Source: an uncultured Cytophagales bacterium (GTDB lineage: Bacteria; Bacteroidota; Bacteroidia; Cytophagales; Thermoflexibacteraceae). From it: 61,744 nt of DNA. The stretch is from assembly GCA_938039675.1 (NCBI GenBank), contig CALHUI010000016.1, positions 1-61,744 of the forward strand. Reading direction: 5' to 3'. Made by a program: the position numbers and the translations under genes. Positions 36,850 through 45,877 of the stretch are shown in pieces (positions within the stretch are counted from its first letter, which is position 1; each line of letters starts with the position of its first letter). Below the pieces are notes generated by a model. It saw only the letters and a program-made list of their open reading frames with translations, searched no databases and was not told the origin of the DNA.

Positions 36850-37905
36850 TTACCTTAATTTGATGCGAGGGTCTAAATAGGCGTACAAAACATCTACCAC
36901 AATATTCACTAACACGAAAAAGGAAGCAACCACGATTGTCGAACCCATCACAATCGGAAAATCTTTGTCGCTGACGGCTTGCATGGTGTCAAAACCAAGT
37001 CCCCGATACTTGAATATGAACTCAACGAAGAATGCCCCTGCCATTAGCGATGCCAGCCAGCCTGTAACTGCCGTAATTACGGGGTTAAGTGCATTTTTGA
37101 GCGCATGTTTGAGAATAATCAGGTGTTTGGGTACGCCTTTGGCGTGCGCCGTGCGGATATAATCCTGCGACATGACTTCAATTAACGAACTGCGCATCAG
37201 TTGCATGATGATTGACATGGGCCGCATGCCCAGCGTCAGAGCAGGCAAAATCAGATTTTTGAAATGATATTCGCGGCCGTATTCAGTTTTGATAACAAGA
37301 GAGCCTTGCAGTTCCAGTCCTGTCCAGTCTGCCCAATAATAAGCAAACAGCAACTGAACAAGGATGGCCGTAATAAAGGAAGGCGTAGAAATACCTAATA
37401 CTGAAACGGTTAAAATCATTTTGTCTAACCTGCTGCCTTGGTTAAGCGCACCCACCATACCCATACCAATACCTACCACCGATGCAAACAGCATAGCGGC
37501 AGATGCCAGCCAGAGTGTCCCCTCAATATCTTCCAGCAAAATATCTATCACACGCCTGCCCCGCGAGATGGAATACCCCAAGTAAGGCAGTTTGGCAACC
37601 AGCATTTTGTCGTCGCCAATTGGCATGAGTTCTATATAATCAAACTTTTTGCGATTCTTTTCAACATGCCAGTGAACAGATACAGGAGAAAGGTCGTTCA
37701 GGTACAGGACGAGTTGCTCATAAACAGGGCGGTCAAAGCGGTACTCATGCATGATGCGCTGCCGTGTTTCTTCGGACTTATCGCGCCCCAGAAGACTGTC
37801 TACAGGGTTTCCGGGCAATACGTGGAAAATGAAAAAAACAATCACAATCACCCCAAGGATAACCAAAGAGCCCGAGAAAAACCGCCATAGAATGTATTTC
37901 AGCAT
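36850..37905 (-). CDS. OppB/DppB-type ABC transporter permease, orphan
   Basis: 351 residues and six helices. N-terminal helix SGSLVILGVIVIVFFIFHVL is followed by the PGNPVDSLLG motif of the peptide/nickel permease N-domain. The EAA-like loop is DYIRTAHAKGVPKHLIILKH, and the C-terminal AYLDPRIKLR is typical. A periplasmic insert of about 80 residues is normal for the class. These permeases pair with a DppC-type subunit, two ATPases and a binding protein, none of which is here. It would need partners encoded elsewhere. It sits tightly between the DoxX gene (6 bases) and the cysteine membrane protein (0 bases). Confidence 0.9.
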   Translation of the reverse strand: MLKYILWRFFSGSLVILGVIVIVFFIFHVLPGNPVDSLLGRDKSEETRQRIMHEYRFDRPVYEQLVLYLNDLSPVSVHWHVEKNRKKFDYIELMPIGDDKMLVAKLPYLGYSISRGRRVIDILLEDIEGTLWLASAAMLFASVVGIGMGMVGALNQGSRLDKMILTVSVLGISTPSFITAILVQLLFAYYWADWTGLELQGSLVIKTEYGREYHFKNLILPALTLGMRPMSIIMQLMRSSLIEVMSQDYIRTAHAKGVPKHLIILKHALKNALNPVITAVTGWLASLMAGAFFVEFIFKYRGLGFDTMQAVSDKDFPIVMGSTIVVASFFVLVNIVVDVLYAYLDPRIKLR

Positions 37906-37911
37906 AGATGC

Positions 37912-39006
37912 CTATTTGAGCAAAGATTGAACGGTTGCCGCATCGGGCACATCGTTGTAATGCCATTTACCGACAACAGTACCGTTTTTCATCAGAAAAA
38001 TGCCCGGGTCGGAGCGCATAATGGTTTTCAGTACTGTTCCATCTGCAAAATAATAAGGAATTGCCAATTGTACCTCGTGCCGAAATATTTCAAAATCGGC
38101 CTGTGCGGATGAGGTGAGAGCAATGGCTTCAACCGATTTATCTAATTGGGCAATCAGCCGGTTAATGGCCGGAAATGTACCCACGGAAACCTTTTTCACG
38201 TCACGCACTACTACAATCAGTTTATTGCCCTCAAAAGTACTTTGCGTAATGTCATTGCCTTTGTCGTCCCAAATGCTGTAATCCAAAATTTTGGGTTTAC
38301 AGGTTGCTTCATTTTCAGCCACCATTTGCACCAATTTATAGGAAGGGTCGGTCGGATATTCGGTCAGAGAAACATGTTTCCCATCTTTTTCCATAATGTA
38401 CAAATAGCGGCAAGGCTCTTGCGGCTTCATCAACGCAGGGATATTATTGCCTACTTTGTAGTTGCGGAAGTCAATAAAAGGCAGGTGCGCTATGGCATAA
38501 TAGGCTATGCCGAACGAAATAAATGTGCCTGCAATTGCTATTGCCGTTTGCAAGCGCGTAGCCGAATTGTCCCATTGTTTCCACTGTGCGGCCAGCCAGC
38601 CAATCAACACCAACAGCACGACATCCTTAGTAAACGATTGCCAAGGGGTGAGTTTAATGGCATCGCCAAAACAGCCGCAGTCAGTAACTTTATTGAAATA
38701 GGCAGAATAAAACGTCAGGAAAGTAAAGAATATAATCAGCCCTAAAAGCCACAGCAGCGTGAGACGTATTTTATAGCCAATGAGTAAGGCAATACCCAAA
38801 GTAACTTCCAATATGCAAAGAAATACAGCCAAAGGCAGTGCATAAGGAATAAAGGCATAAAAAAAAGATGCAAAGTCTGTTGAAAAAACCTCAAAATATT
38901 CTTCCAACTTAATCGCCGTACCTACGGGGTCATTAATTTTTATCAGCCCCGAAAAGATAAACAGGCTGCTAACCAGCCAACGGACAATCAAATTAACGTA
39001 GTGCAT
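37912..39006 (-). CDS. BT_3928-type DoxX/MauE family protein
   Basis: 364 residues. The N-terminal four- or five-helix DoxX-like region starts VRWLVSSLFIFSGLIKINDP and includes the signature DCGCFGDAIKLTPWQSF. A C-terminal thioredoxin-like domain (about 215-364) lacks a CXXC motif and ends with DPGIFLMKNGTVVGKWHYND. In Bacteroidota this gene is commonly found between DUF1599 and triose-phosphate isomerase genes, near folP, as here for DUF1599 and folP. MauE relatives help thiol exchange across the membrane; the function of this branch is not established. Confidence 0.9.
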   Translation of the reverse strand: MHYVNLIVRWLVSSLFIFSGLIKINDPVGTAIKLEEYFEVFSTDFASFFYAFIPYALPLAVFLCILEVTLGIALLIGYKIRLTLLWLLGLIIFFTFLTFYSAYFNKVTDCGCFGDAIKLTPWQSFTKDVVLLVLIGWLAAQWKQWDNSATRLQTAIAIAGTFISFGIAYYAIAHLPFIDFRNYKVGNNIPALMKPQEPCRYLYIMEKDGKHVSLTEYPTDPSYKLVQMVAENEATCKPKILDYSIWDDKGNDITQSTFEGNKLIVVVRDVKKVSVGTFPAINRLIAQLDKSVEAIALTSSAQADFEIFRHEVQLAIPYYFADGTVLKTIMRSDPGIFLMKNGTVVGKWHYNDVPDAATVQSLLK

Positions 39007-39011
39007 TTCTA

Positions 39012-39590
39012 TCAGGATTTATTTTCAGGAAAGCCCATCAGAATCAGGGCATAAACCGAGTAATTGACAATATCTCTGTAATTGGATTCTACCCCTTCGG
39101 AGACAAGGGTTTTACCTTGATTATCTTCTATCTGCTTGATTCTGAGTAACTTCATAAGAATAATATCTGTTATACTCGACACGCGCATCTCGCGCCATGC
39201 CTCGCCGTAATCATGGTTTTTTGCCATCAGCAAGTCCAGCGTTTCGGCAACGGTGCGGTCATAATCGGCAAGAGCCGTTTCTAAGGATAAATCCAGTGTT
39301 GTATTCGCATCATAGCAGCTTTGCATAAGCGCAATAAGTCCGTAATTGACTATTGCCACAAATTCACTGCTGATGCTTTCATTGATTTTTTGTATGCCTT
39401 TTTCCTGAATGGAACGGATGCGTTTGGCTTTGATATAAATTTGGTCAGTAAGTGAAGGGAGGCGCAAAATACGCCACGAAGTGCCATAGTCGCGTATTTT
39501 ATTGGCAAACAATTCGCGGCAGGCAGCTATTACCGCACGATATTCTCTGACAGTGTGTTCAAACAATGCTTTGATAGTGTAAATTTTCAT
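39012..39590 (-). CDS. DUF1599 domain-containing protein
   Basis: 192 residues, soluble and mostly helical. Two internal repeats are visible: RDYGTSWRILRLPSLTDQIY and, about 95 residues later, HDYGEAWREMRVSSITDIIL. This duplication is the DUF1599 hallmark and resembles the fold of nucleotide-processing all-alpha NTP pyrophosphatases (inference). It is the first gene of the minus-strand operon running to 34413. Its start codon lies 9 bases from the divergent folP start. Confidence 0.9.
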   Translation of the reverse strand: MKIYTIKALFEHTVREYRAVIAACRELFANKIRDYGTSWRILRLPSLTDQIYIKAKRIRSIQEKGIQKINESISSEFVAIVNYGLIALMQSCYDANTTLDLSLETALADYDRTVAETLDLLMAKNHDYGEAWREMRVSSITDIILMKLLRIKQIEDNQGKTLVSEGVESNYRDIVNYSVYALILMGFPENKS

Positions 39591-39599
39591 GCAAATTTA

Positions 39600-40454
39600 A
39601 TGGAAACAACGAAAGACATGGCTTTTTTTCCACCGCAAACGCTGCAAATAAACGGCAGGTTGCTGTCGTTAGACAAGCCCCGCATCATGGGTATTTTGAA
39701 CATCACGCCCGACTCCTTTTATGGCGGCAGCCGATTTTCCGCAACCGACGAAGCACTTCGGCAGGCAGAACAAATGCTTTGCGAAGGTGCTGATTTTCTG
39801 GATGTGGGCGGCTACTCTACCCGCCCCGGTGCGGAAGAAGTGCCCGAAGCGGAAGAAATTAGCCGTGTTCGCCCCGTTGTAGCTGCACTGGCAAAAAACT
39901 TTCCACAGGCAATCATTTCCGTTGATACCTTTCGCGCCTCTGTGGCGCGGGTTGCCGTAGGCGAAGGAGCAAACATGATTAACGATGTTTCGGGCGGGCA
40001 GGCCGATGCCGCCATGTTTGCTGCTGTGGGGGAACTGGGCGTACCCTACGTGCTGATGCACTCGCGCGGCAACCCGCAAACTATGCAGCAACTGACTCAC
40101 TATGAGGATATTTTTACAGAACTGATGTACTTTTTTCAGGAGCGAATCTTGCAATTGCAGCAATCGGGTTGCCGCGATATCATCATTGACCCGGGCTTTG
40201 GCTTTGCCAAAACAATGGAGCAAAACTATACACTGCTGAAAAATCTTTCAGTGTTTAGGCAGTTGAACAAACCGCTGCTGGTTGGCATTTCGCGCAAATC
40301 CATGATTTGGAAAAAATTAGGCACATCGCCCGAGCAAGCCCTGAACGGCACTACCGTGCTCCATACGATAGCATTTTTACAAGGCGCACAAATACTGCGC
40401 GTGCACGACGTAAAGCCTGCGGCTGAGATTATTCGCCTGCTAAGCGATTTATAA
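39600..40454 (+). CDS. folP: Dihydropteroate synthase
   Basis: 284 residues from ATG 39600; ATG 39618 is an alternative that would relieve the tight spacing with DUF1599. The motifs are PRIMGILNITPDSFYGG, FLDVGGYSTRPGA, ISVDTF, MINDVSGG, HSRGNP, DPGFGFAKTMEQN and LLVGISRKS. The enzyme joins para-aminobenzoate to hydroxymethyl-dihydropterin diphosphate in folate synthesis. Length and motif set are complete. It is the first gene on its strand and stands alone, with 70 bases to the next gene. Confidence 0.95.
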   Translation: METTKDMAFFPPQTLQINGRLLSLDKPRIMGILNITPDSFYGGSRFSATDEALRQAEQMLCEGADFLDVGGYSTRPGAEEVPEAEEISRVRPVVAALAKNFPQAIISVDTFRASVARVAVGEGANMINDVSGGQADAAMFAAVGELGVPYVLMHSRGNPQTMQQLTHYEDIFTELMYFFQERILQLQQSGCRDIIIDPGFGFAKTMEQNYTLLKNLSVFRQLNKPLLVGISRKSMIWKKLGTSPEQALNGTTVLHTIAFLQGAQILRVHDVKPAAEIIRLLSDL

Positions 40455-40524
40455 AAAATTTGCCCGATTTTTGCCCAAATTTGCATAACTCACCGTTTTT
40501 CACTTTATTAAACTGCTTTTTATC

Positions 40525-41643
40525 ATGATGAAGATATTACCTAATGGTGCAAAAATGGCACTGTTTTTTTGGCTGCTGCAAATAGCAGCATTTGCTCAAA
40601 ACAAACCCGATTTTATCTACTCGCTGGAGCGGCTTAGCCAAGAACCCATTAAAATTACCAAGCGCCCCGTACCGGATATTCCGAAAATGTCGGGCGATAC
40701 AACTTTTACCATCTACAAAAATTCATCAATTACGCTGCGACACTACTTTGTAGATGGTGAACAATATACTCCCCTTTTTAACCCCAACCCTACAGGACTT
40801 TACCTGAACAATCAGCACTTCCTGTTTTTCTGTGATGTGGAAAAAGTATTCCGCCAAAGTGTCAGCAACTATCTAGATATTTACGAATTTACCTACTTAG
40901 GACGTAACTATTTGAGTATCATTACACTTCGTGAAGATTGTGTAGGAAAAGGCTGTAACTTCCGCTGCTACAATCTCTACGACATCACCAATCCCAAAGC
41001 CATTACACAGGTTTCATTCTCCAGCATATTCAGCGGCAGCGAAAGCTATGGCGACTTTAACATGGACGGGCAGATGGACTTTGTGCGCCTGATTCCGAAA
41101 CTCCCCGAAAATGCCCCCAAAACCATGAAACTGACGGGCGATACCTACTTGATTACTGCCTATACGGTCAATGGAGGCCGCGCCACCCAGTTGAAAAACG
41201 ACCAAAATATGCCCAACTATATTTTTGCCAGAGGCGATGTGGAGGGCAAACAGTTCCGTGTGTTGATGCACGATTGGATGCTTCCCTTGAAAGACAGCAC
41301 AGGCTCGGTAGCCAAGCCGGTGTCCTATTTTCAGCCCTACGTAGCTTTTGACCCCAAAGATGCTCAACTTTACGATGTGCATGGTGTCAAAGTAGAAAAG
41401 AACAAGTGGTCGCTGATTGTCAGCCAGTTCCGCGATTTGGAAGGTGCACAGGCTTTTTGCGAAGAACTGATGACCCGCAAATTTGAGAACATATTCATTC
41501 TTACCGACCAATACAGCCGCGACATATCATTTTTTGTGATGGTTGGTAATTATCTGACCAAAGAACAAGCCAAAGCCGATGCAGACAAACTGAAAGGAAT
41601 GGGTTTTAACCCCAAATTTAGAGATTTGAAGAGCCCCTATTAG
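40525..41643 (+). CDS. Exported protein with C-terminal SPOR domain
   Basis: 372 residues with a signal peptide (ALFFWLLQIAAFAQ). The central part has a DGQMDFVRL stretch like an FG-GAP or EF-hand loop, and the segment DVEKVFRQSVSNYLDIYEF is unassigned. The last 75 residues (KWSLIVSQFRDLEGAQAFCE, then FFVMVGNYLTKEQAKADADK) form a SPOR domain, which binds denuded peptidoglycan glycans and is common in cell-division proteins. The rest I do not recognise. It converges with the SpoIIE gene at 41688. Confidence 0.82.
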   Translation: MMKILPNGAKMALFFWLLQIAAFAQNKPDFIYSLERLSQEPIKITKRPVPDIPKMSGDTTFTIYKNSSITLRHYFVDGEQYTPLFNPNPTGLYLNNQHFLFFCDVEKVFRQSVSNYLDIYEFTYLGRNYLSIITLREDCVGKGCNFRCYNLYDITNPKAITQVSFSSIFSGSESYGDFNMDGQMDFVRLIPKLPENAPKTMKLTGDTYLITAYTVNGGRATQLKNDQNMPNYIFARGDVEGKQFRVLMHDWMLPLKDSTGSVAKPVSYFQPYVAFDPKDAQLYDVHGVKVEKNKWSLIVSQFRDLEGAQAFCEELMTRKFENIFILTDQYSRDISFFVMVGNYLTKEQAKADADKLKGMGFNPKFRDLKSPY

Positions 41644-41687
41644 ACCAATCAAACAAAAATAGCATCTTAGGAAAATCAATCTGTTGC

Positions 41688-43757
41688 TTACAACTTAATG
41701 AACAGTAATGACATATCGTCGTTGCTGTTGTCGTTCCCAGAAAATGATAACAATTCGCGCTCGGTTTTGGCAAGCAGTTGTTCTGCCGAAAGGTTGTAAT
41801 GAGCAGCAAAAAATTGGCGGAGGCGCTCAAATCCAAGCTCTTCCTGATTCTTTTCGGAGCGTATTTCCACAACCCCGTCGGTGTAAAGCGCAAGCAAATC
41901 GCCCTGTTGATAGGGCACTATTTCCGTGCTGATGTATTGCTCAAACCGGCGACGGCGTATAATGCCTAAGCCCATGCCTTTGCTTTCGGCCAGTATGGCC
42001 TCACCCGTGGCCGCCTTTACATGAATCAGCGGACAATGCCCTGCACGCGAATAGCAAAATTGCTGTTTTTCGGTATCTACCACCAAATAAATAGCCGTAA
42101 TAAACATCTGTGGCGGCAGGCAGTGTGCCAAAGCCTGATTGGCATGCACCATGAAGCGGTCAGGAGGCAAGTCTAACTGAGCTAAACTCTGGAAAATGCC
42201 TTTCATTTGCGACATATGAAACACCGCCGACGTACCTTTACCCGCCACATCACCAAGTATGAAGGCTATGCGATGCGCCGAAAATCGGTAATAGTCGTAA
42301 AAATCGCCACCGATAATTTCCGGTGAATGTGTTTTGGCAATCGCTTGTAAGTTGTTTTGCCGGAAATTGATGGCGGGCAAAAGTTCTTCCCTAACTTTTT
42401 TAGCCGCTGCAATTTCTGCCTGAAATCGCTCATTATCAACCGCATCGGCCAGTAATTGCATATTTTCTAATGCAAGGGCAGCCTGTACGGCGTAATGGTT
42501 CAGGGTAGAATGCGGCAAAAGTACATTATCAAATATGCTGGAAATTTTGGCCAGCAACACCAAAACTCCCACTTGTTGATTGCGGCACTGCAAGGGCACT
42601 ACCAATATCGTAGCAAAAGGTATCAGGTCTGCGGGCAGCGCGAGGTTTTTGGAAAGGAACTTTTTAATCGTATCCCAGCCATAGCCTGTTTGGTCAATCG
42701 CCTGTCGGATGTAGCCGGCCTTCAATTGGGTAATGTGCCGACCGATGAAGTGTTTGCTGCTCGCTACATCCAACCATGCGGCATCTGCTCTGAATATATT
42801 GATAGCAATGTCTAAAATTTTATCAAAAAACTGATTTTCGTTGCGGAAATCATGTAAAAGCAACCGATTCAATTCCGAAATTTCTGAAAATTTTTGCTCA
42901 ATAATATTAGAAGTCGGCAAATTAAAAAGCACTGTAAGAAAAGAAAAGGCACTGTAAACCGTAATAAAGATAAGGATGACTGCCAGAAAAATGCTTTCCG
43001 TTAGGTCAAAATAATATTCGCTGCCTTCCAGCGGCACTTTCCGAATGCCAAAAAAGTAGCCTAAGCAAACAAACAGCAGCACAAAGACAAACAGCGTAAA
43101 CCATTTCTCCCGATAGCGCAACAATGTTACCCAACTCAGGTTGAAGGAGGCCATAAAAGCCAACAGCCATGAAAGCACTATCAAACCTTGTTCTACCCAC
43201 TCAAAGTGGGTGGTGCGATGCAAATAGGGATGCGGCACCGTGTGGAAAAGCAAGCTAAGGAACAAAAAGCCCTCAAAAAACTTCCAAACCATGACCACAT
43301 AGGGCGACCTGCCAAAAAAAATCAGTTTCCGCCAAACAACATACACAAACAGCAGCACTACCACAACGGCCGCAAATTCAATCTTGTAAATCCAGATATA
43401 GCCTAACCATTGAAATAAAAAACTCTGTCTGAAATCTTGATTGGCATGAAACAGCAACAATGACACAGTAGTACCGCCAACGGCTACGAAAAAAATTTTT
43501 ACCATTTCGCCGATAAAGCTACTGGCTTCGCTGTAATCTGAAAAATTGCGTTTCAAAAGGTCTAAAAACAAAAAAACAATGAACCCATTGAGCAGAAATG
43601 ACTCCAACGCATAGGACATGGACGGTGTGTTCTGCGGGAAACCCGCCATTTCGGGCGGTATCTCCCATACCAGCCAACAAAAAGCCGCTGCCAGCAGAAA
43701 GCCGTTATCAATCAAAAAACGGACTAAACGGGCAGTAAAACCAAATGCCTGAATCAC
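41688..43757 (-). CDS. Membrane GAF-domain SpoIIE/RsbU-type phosphatase
   Basis: 689 residues. Eight or so N-terminal helices (about 10-290) precede a linker, a GAF domain (about 310-455) and a PP2C domain of the RsbU kind with EIIGGDFYDYY, FILGDVAGKGTSAVF and terminal NDDMSLLFIKL. This differs from the other three SpoIIE proteins in the window, which carry VSGDFY and CTGHGVPGA. It starts with GTG at 43757, sharing one base with the stop of the upstream methyltransferase (TAGTG), so translation is coupled. It probably acts on a phosphorylated STAS or similar partner. The signal sensed is unknown. Confidence 0.88.
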   Translation of the reverse strand: MIQAFGFTARLVRFLIDNGFLLAAAFCWLVWEIPPEMAGFPQNTPSMSYALESFLLNGFIVFLFLDLLKRNFSDYSEASSFIGEMVKIFFVAVGGTTVSLLLFHANQDFRQSFLFQWLGYIWIYKIEFAAVVVVLLFVYVVWRKLIFFGRSPYVVMVWKFFEGFLFLSLLFHTVPHPYLHRTTHFEWVEQGLIVLSWLLAFMASFNLSWVTLLRYREKWFTLFVFVLLFVCLGYFFGIRKVPLEGSEYYFDLTESIFLAVILIFITVYSAFSFLTVLFNLPTSNIIEQKFSEISELNRLLLHDFRNENQFFDKILDIAINIFRADAAWLDVASSKHFIGRHITQLKAGYIRQAIDQTGYGWDTIKKFLSKNLALPADLIPFATILVVPLQCRNQQVGVLVLLAKISSIFDNVLLPHSTLNHYAVQAALALENMQLLADAVDNERFQAEIAAAKKVREELLPAINFRQNNLQAIAKTHSPEIIGGDFYDYYRFSAHRIAFILGDVAGKGTSAVFHMSQMKGIFQSLAQLDLPPDRFMVHANQALAHCLPPQMFITAIYLVVDTEKQQFCYSRAGHCPLIHVKAATGEAILAESKGMGLGIIRRRRFEQYISTEIVPYQQGDLLALYTDGVVEIRSEKNQEELGFERLRQFFAAHYNLSAEQLLAKTERELLSFSGNDNSNDDMSLLFIKL

Positions 43758-44653
43758 TATTGCCGCTTGCGGGAAAAAACGTAAATAACCGATGAAGATT
43801 GATTAACATTCAGGTAGCCTTTGACAAGCGAAATGAGCCCCTGCAAAATGCCGTTGATGAAACCCCAACGCTTTTCGCGGTATTTTTCGCTGAGCAGTGC
43901 AACATAGAACGGGTCAAAAGGCATGGTTTGTTTATGCAGCAGCCCGAAGCCGTGTGCAGCCATCAGCCGTTCAATATTTTGCGGGGCAAAGTGCCACAAA
44001 TGGCGCGGAACATCCCACGCTGCCCAATATCTGCCATAGTACCACGCATCATAACTCTGCTGATTAGGTAAAGCAACTACGACAATGCCTTGGGGAGCAA
44101 GCAGCCGCTCAATATCGGCAATCGTTCCCTGAAGGTCGTGGAGGTGCTCCATTACGTGCCAGAAGCTAATGCAATCGTATTGACTGTCAGGCAATTGCGC
44201 AACTTGCTCAGGGGCAACAACTGCAAAGCTGAACTTTTGGCGGGCATAGTTGCGCGCATCTTCATCGGCCTCTATGCCTTGTACATGCCAGCCGGCCTGT
44301 TGCATAGCGGCAGGGAAGTAGCCGGTGCCACAGCCCCAGTCAAGCAGTTTACCATTGGTTTTGCCGCTGTATTTTTCTACCAGCTTGCGCTTAGATTGGA
44401 GCATCCATCCGCGCGCTAAGTGATACAGGCGAAAAAACAGCCCGCGCTTCGTATCACTGTGTGAAACGTAATCTTCTGATTTATAATAACTTCCGATTTT
44501 TTCGGAAGGCGGAGGTTGTTGCGTAATAACCATTTGGCATTGGCGGCAACGCGCCAGTGTAAAAAGCTCACCGCTGACGGTATAGTCGCGGCAGGTATAA
44601 AAAGCAGCAAATTGTTCGCCGTTGCAATCGGGACAAGGGTAATACGCCTGCAT
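43757..44653 (-). CDS. Class I SAM-dependent methyltransferase with N-terminal zinc ribbon
   Basis: 298 residues from ATG 44653. It begins with a CPDC...CRQC four-cysteine zinc-ribbon-like module (about 5-42). The SAM-binding motif I is KLLDWGCGTGYFPAAM (about 112), motif II follows around IEADEDA and post-motif ISFWHVMEHLHD. This layout (zinc ribbon plus methyltransferase) is found in proteins that methylate sugars or small molecules for surface polysaccharides. It lies in an operon with SixA and HAD genes upstream and the GAF-SpoIIE gene overlapping downstream. Confidence 0.88.
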   Translation of the reverse strand: MQAYYPCPDCNGEQFAAFYTCRDYTVSGELFTLARCRQCQMVITQQPPPSEKIGSYYKSEDYVSHSDTKRGLFFRLYHLARGWMLQSKRKLVEKYSGKTNGKLLDWGCGTGYFPAAMQQAGWHVQGIEADEDARNYARQKFSFAVVAPEQVAQLPDSQYDCISFWHVMEHLHDLQGTIADIERLLAPQGIVVVALPNQQSYDAWYYGRYWAAWDVPRHLWHFAPQNIERLMAAHGFGLLHKQTMPFDPFYVALLSEKYREKRWGFINGILQGLISLVKGYLNVNQSSSVIYVFSRKRQ

Positions 44654-44672
44654 GGAATAAATTTGACAAAGG

Positions 44673-45161
44673 TTAATCAAAATTGCGGTATTGCAGCAAA
44701 GTTCCGCAATTTTGTTCGGTTGCTGCCCAATGGGTCAGGTTGAGTACTACATGCGCCACACTGCAAGTTGCCATGCTGTTGATGTCGCGGCTGCCCGTTA
44801 GCCACTCTACCAGATAACTTACGCCCGGGTTGTGCCCCACCAGCATTACTTTCCGGAAATTGTCGCTGATATGACAAACCACATGCAGCAATATTCGCGG
44901 AGAAGCGTTGTATAAATCTTCTTCAAAAATGATAGCCGATTTGCCAACACCCAAATTTTCGGCCAGCAGGGCAGCCGTTTGGCGGGTACGAACCGCACTG
45001 CTGGCAATAATCACTTCGGGAATATTACCCTCGGCGGCTAATTGCTTGCCTACTTGAACGGCCTTTCTAATGCCCTGAGAGGTGAGTTCGCGGTCAAAAT
45101 CGCGTTGATAGAGGTAGTGGTCTTCTGCCTGCGCATGGCGAACGATGTACAGCGTTTTCAT
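44673..45161 (-). CDS. sixA: SixA-type histidine phosphatase
   Basis: 162 residues. The catalytic RHG-like motif is YIVRHAQAE with His9, with a second histidine in MLVGHNPGVSYLVEWL, and an RTRQTA segment. Lengths and motifs match the short SixA branch of the histidine phosphatase superfamily, which in E. coli acts on the phosphocarrier histidine of the nitrogen PTS. The start overlaps the HAD stop by four bases (ATGA). Confidence 0.88.
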   Translation of the reverse strand: MKTLYIVRHAQAEDHYLYQRDFDRELTSQGIRKAVQVGKQLAAEGNIPEVIIASSAVRTRQTAALLAENLGVGKSAIIFEEDLYNASPRILLHVVCHISDNFRKVMLVGHNPGVSYLVEWLTGSRDINSMATCSVAHVVLNLTHWAATEQNCGTLLQYRNFD

Positions 45162-45820
45162 AATAAATTGATTTGACGATAAATTTTTTCGGGCTGCAAA
45201 TTAGTAAAATCTTCAATAGTCATGTCGGTATGAGCCAGCTCGTCGGCACTGTGTGTGGTTAGTACGCCTACTACTTTGCATCCGGCAGCTTGGGCGGCAG
45301 CCACCCCCGAAAGCGAATCTTCAAAAATAATACACCGCTCAGGCGGCAGTTGCAGCATGGCAGCGGCTTTCAGGTAAATTTCGGGATTAGGTTTGCTGTG
45401 CGACACGTGACTTTCGTCTAAAATGATACTGAAAAAACCGCTCAATCCTGTATTACCCAAGGTGAAATCTACATTCATACGCGGTGCAGAGGTTGCAACA
45501 GCTCTTGTAATACCCTGTAAATCAAGTAGTTGAAGAAACTCTCGCAAACCTGCCAGCGGCTGAATATGTGGTTTATAAAGCTCCTGATAGAGTAATTCCT
45601 TTTCTATGCCGTATTGTACCAGCAGGTTGGCGTCAATATCTCCGCCGAACAGATTGCTAATCCACTCTTTGTTGGTACGTCCGTAAATTTTGTGAATCAT
45701 CTCCTGTTCGTCCAAATTAAAGCCCAGCCGCCGACAAAACATTTGCAGCGCAACTTTATGATATGGATTGCTGTTTACAATCACACCGTCCATATCAAAT
45801 ACAAAAGCAGGTGTTTTCAT
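45158..45820 (-). CDS. HAD-superfamily hydrolase, beta-phosphoglucomutase-like
   Basis: 220 residues from ATG 45820. Motif I is FVFDMDGVIVNS (Asp9 nucleophile, Asp11), motif II AVATSAP, motif III lysine in SKPNPEIYLKA and motif IV FEDSLSGVAAAQAAG. It has the alpha-helical cap of subfamily IA seen in beta-phosphoglucomutase, phosphatases of sugars and 2-phosphoglycolate phosphatase. Substrate unknown. It is first in the four-gene operon ending at 41688. Confidence 0.9.
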   Translation of the reverse strand: MKTPAFVFDMDGVIVNSNPYHKVALQMFCRRLGFNLDEQEMIHKIYGRTNKEWISNLFGGDIDANLLVQYGIEKELLYQELYKPHIQPLAGLREFLQLLDLQGITRAVATSAPRMNVDFTLGNTGLSGFFSIILDESHVSHSKPNPEIYLKAAAMLQLPPERCIIFEDSLSGVAAAQAAGCKVVGVLTTHSADELAHTDMTIEDFTNLQPEKIYRQINLL

Positions 45821-45865
45821 AATCAAAAATACGATTCATTTGGTTAAATGCCGGAGAACGCACTT

Positions 45866-45873
45866 TAAATTTG
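45866..45873 (+). promoter_or_regulatory. Candidate -7 element (TAAATTTG) for the 3-methyladenine glycosylase
   Basis: It matches TAnnTTTG. A TTTG lies at 45839-45842, 23 bases upstream, a little further than the usual 19-21. The element ends only 4 bases before the ATG at 45878, so the transcript would be nearly leaderless. Confidence 0.4.
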
Positions 45874-45877
45874 ACGT

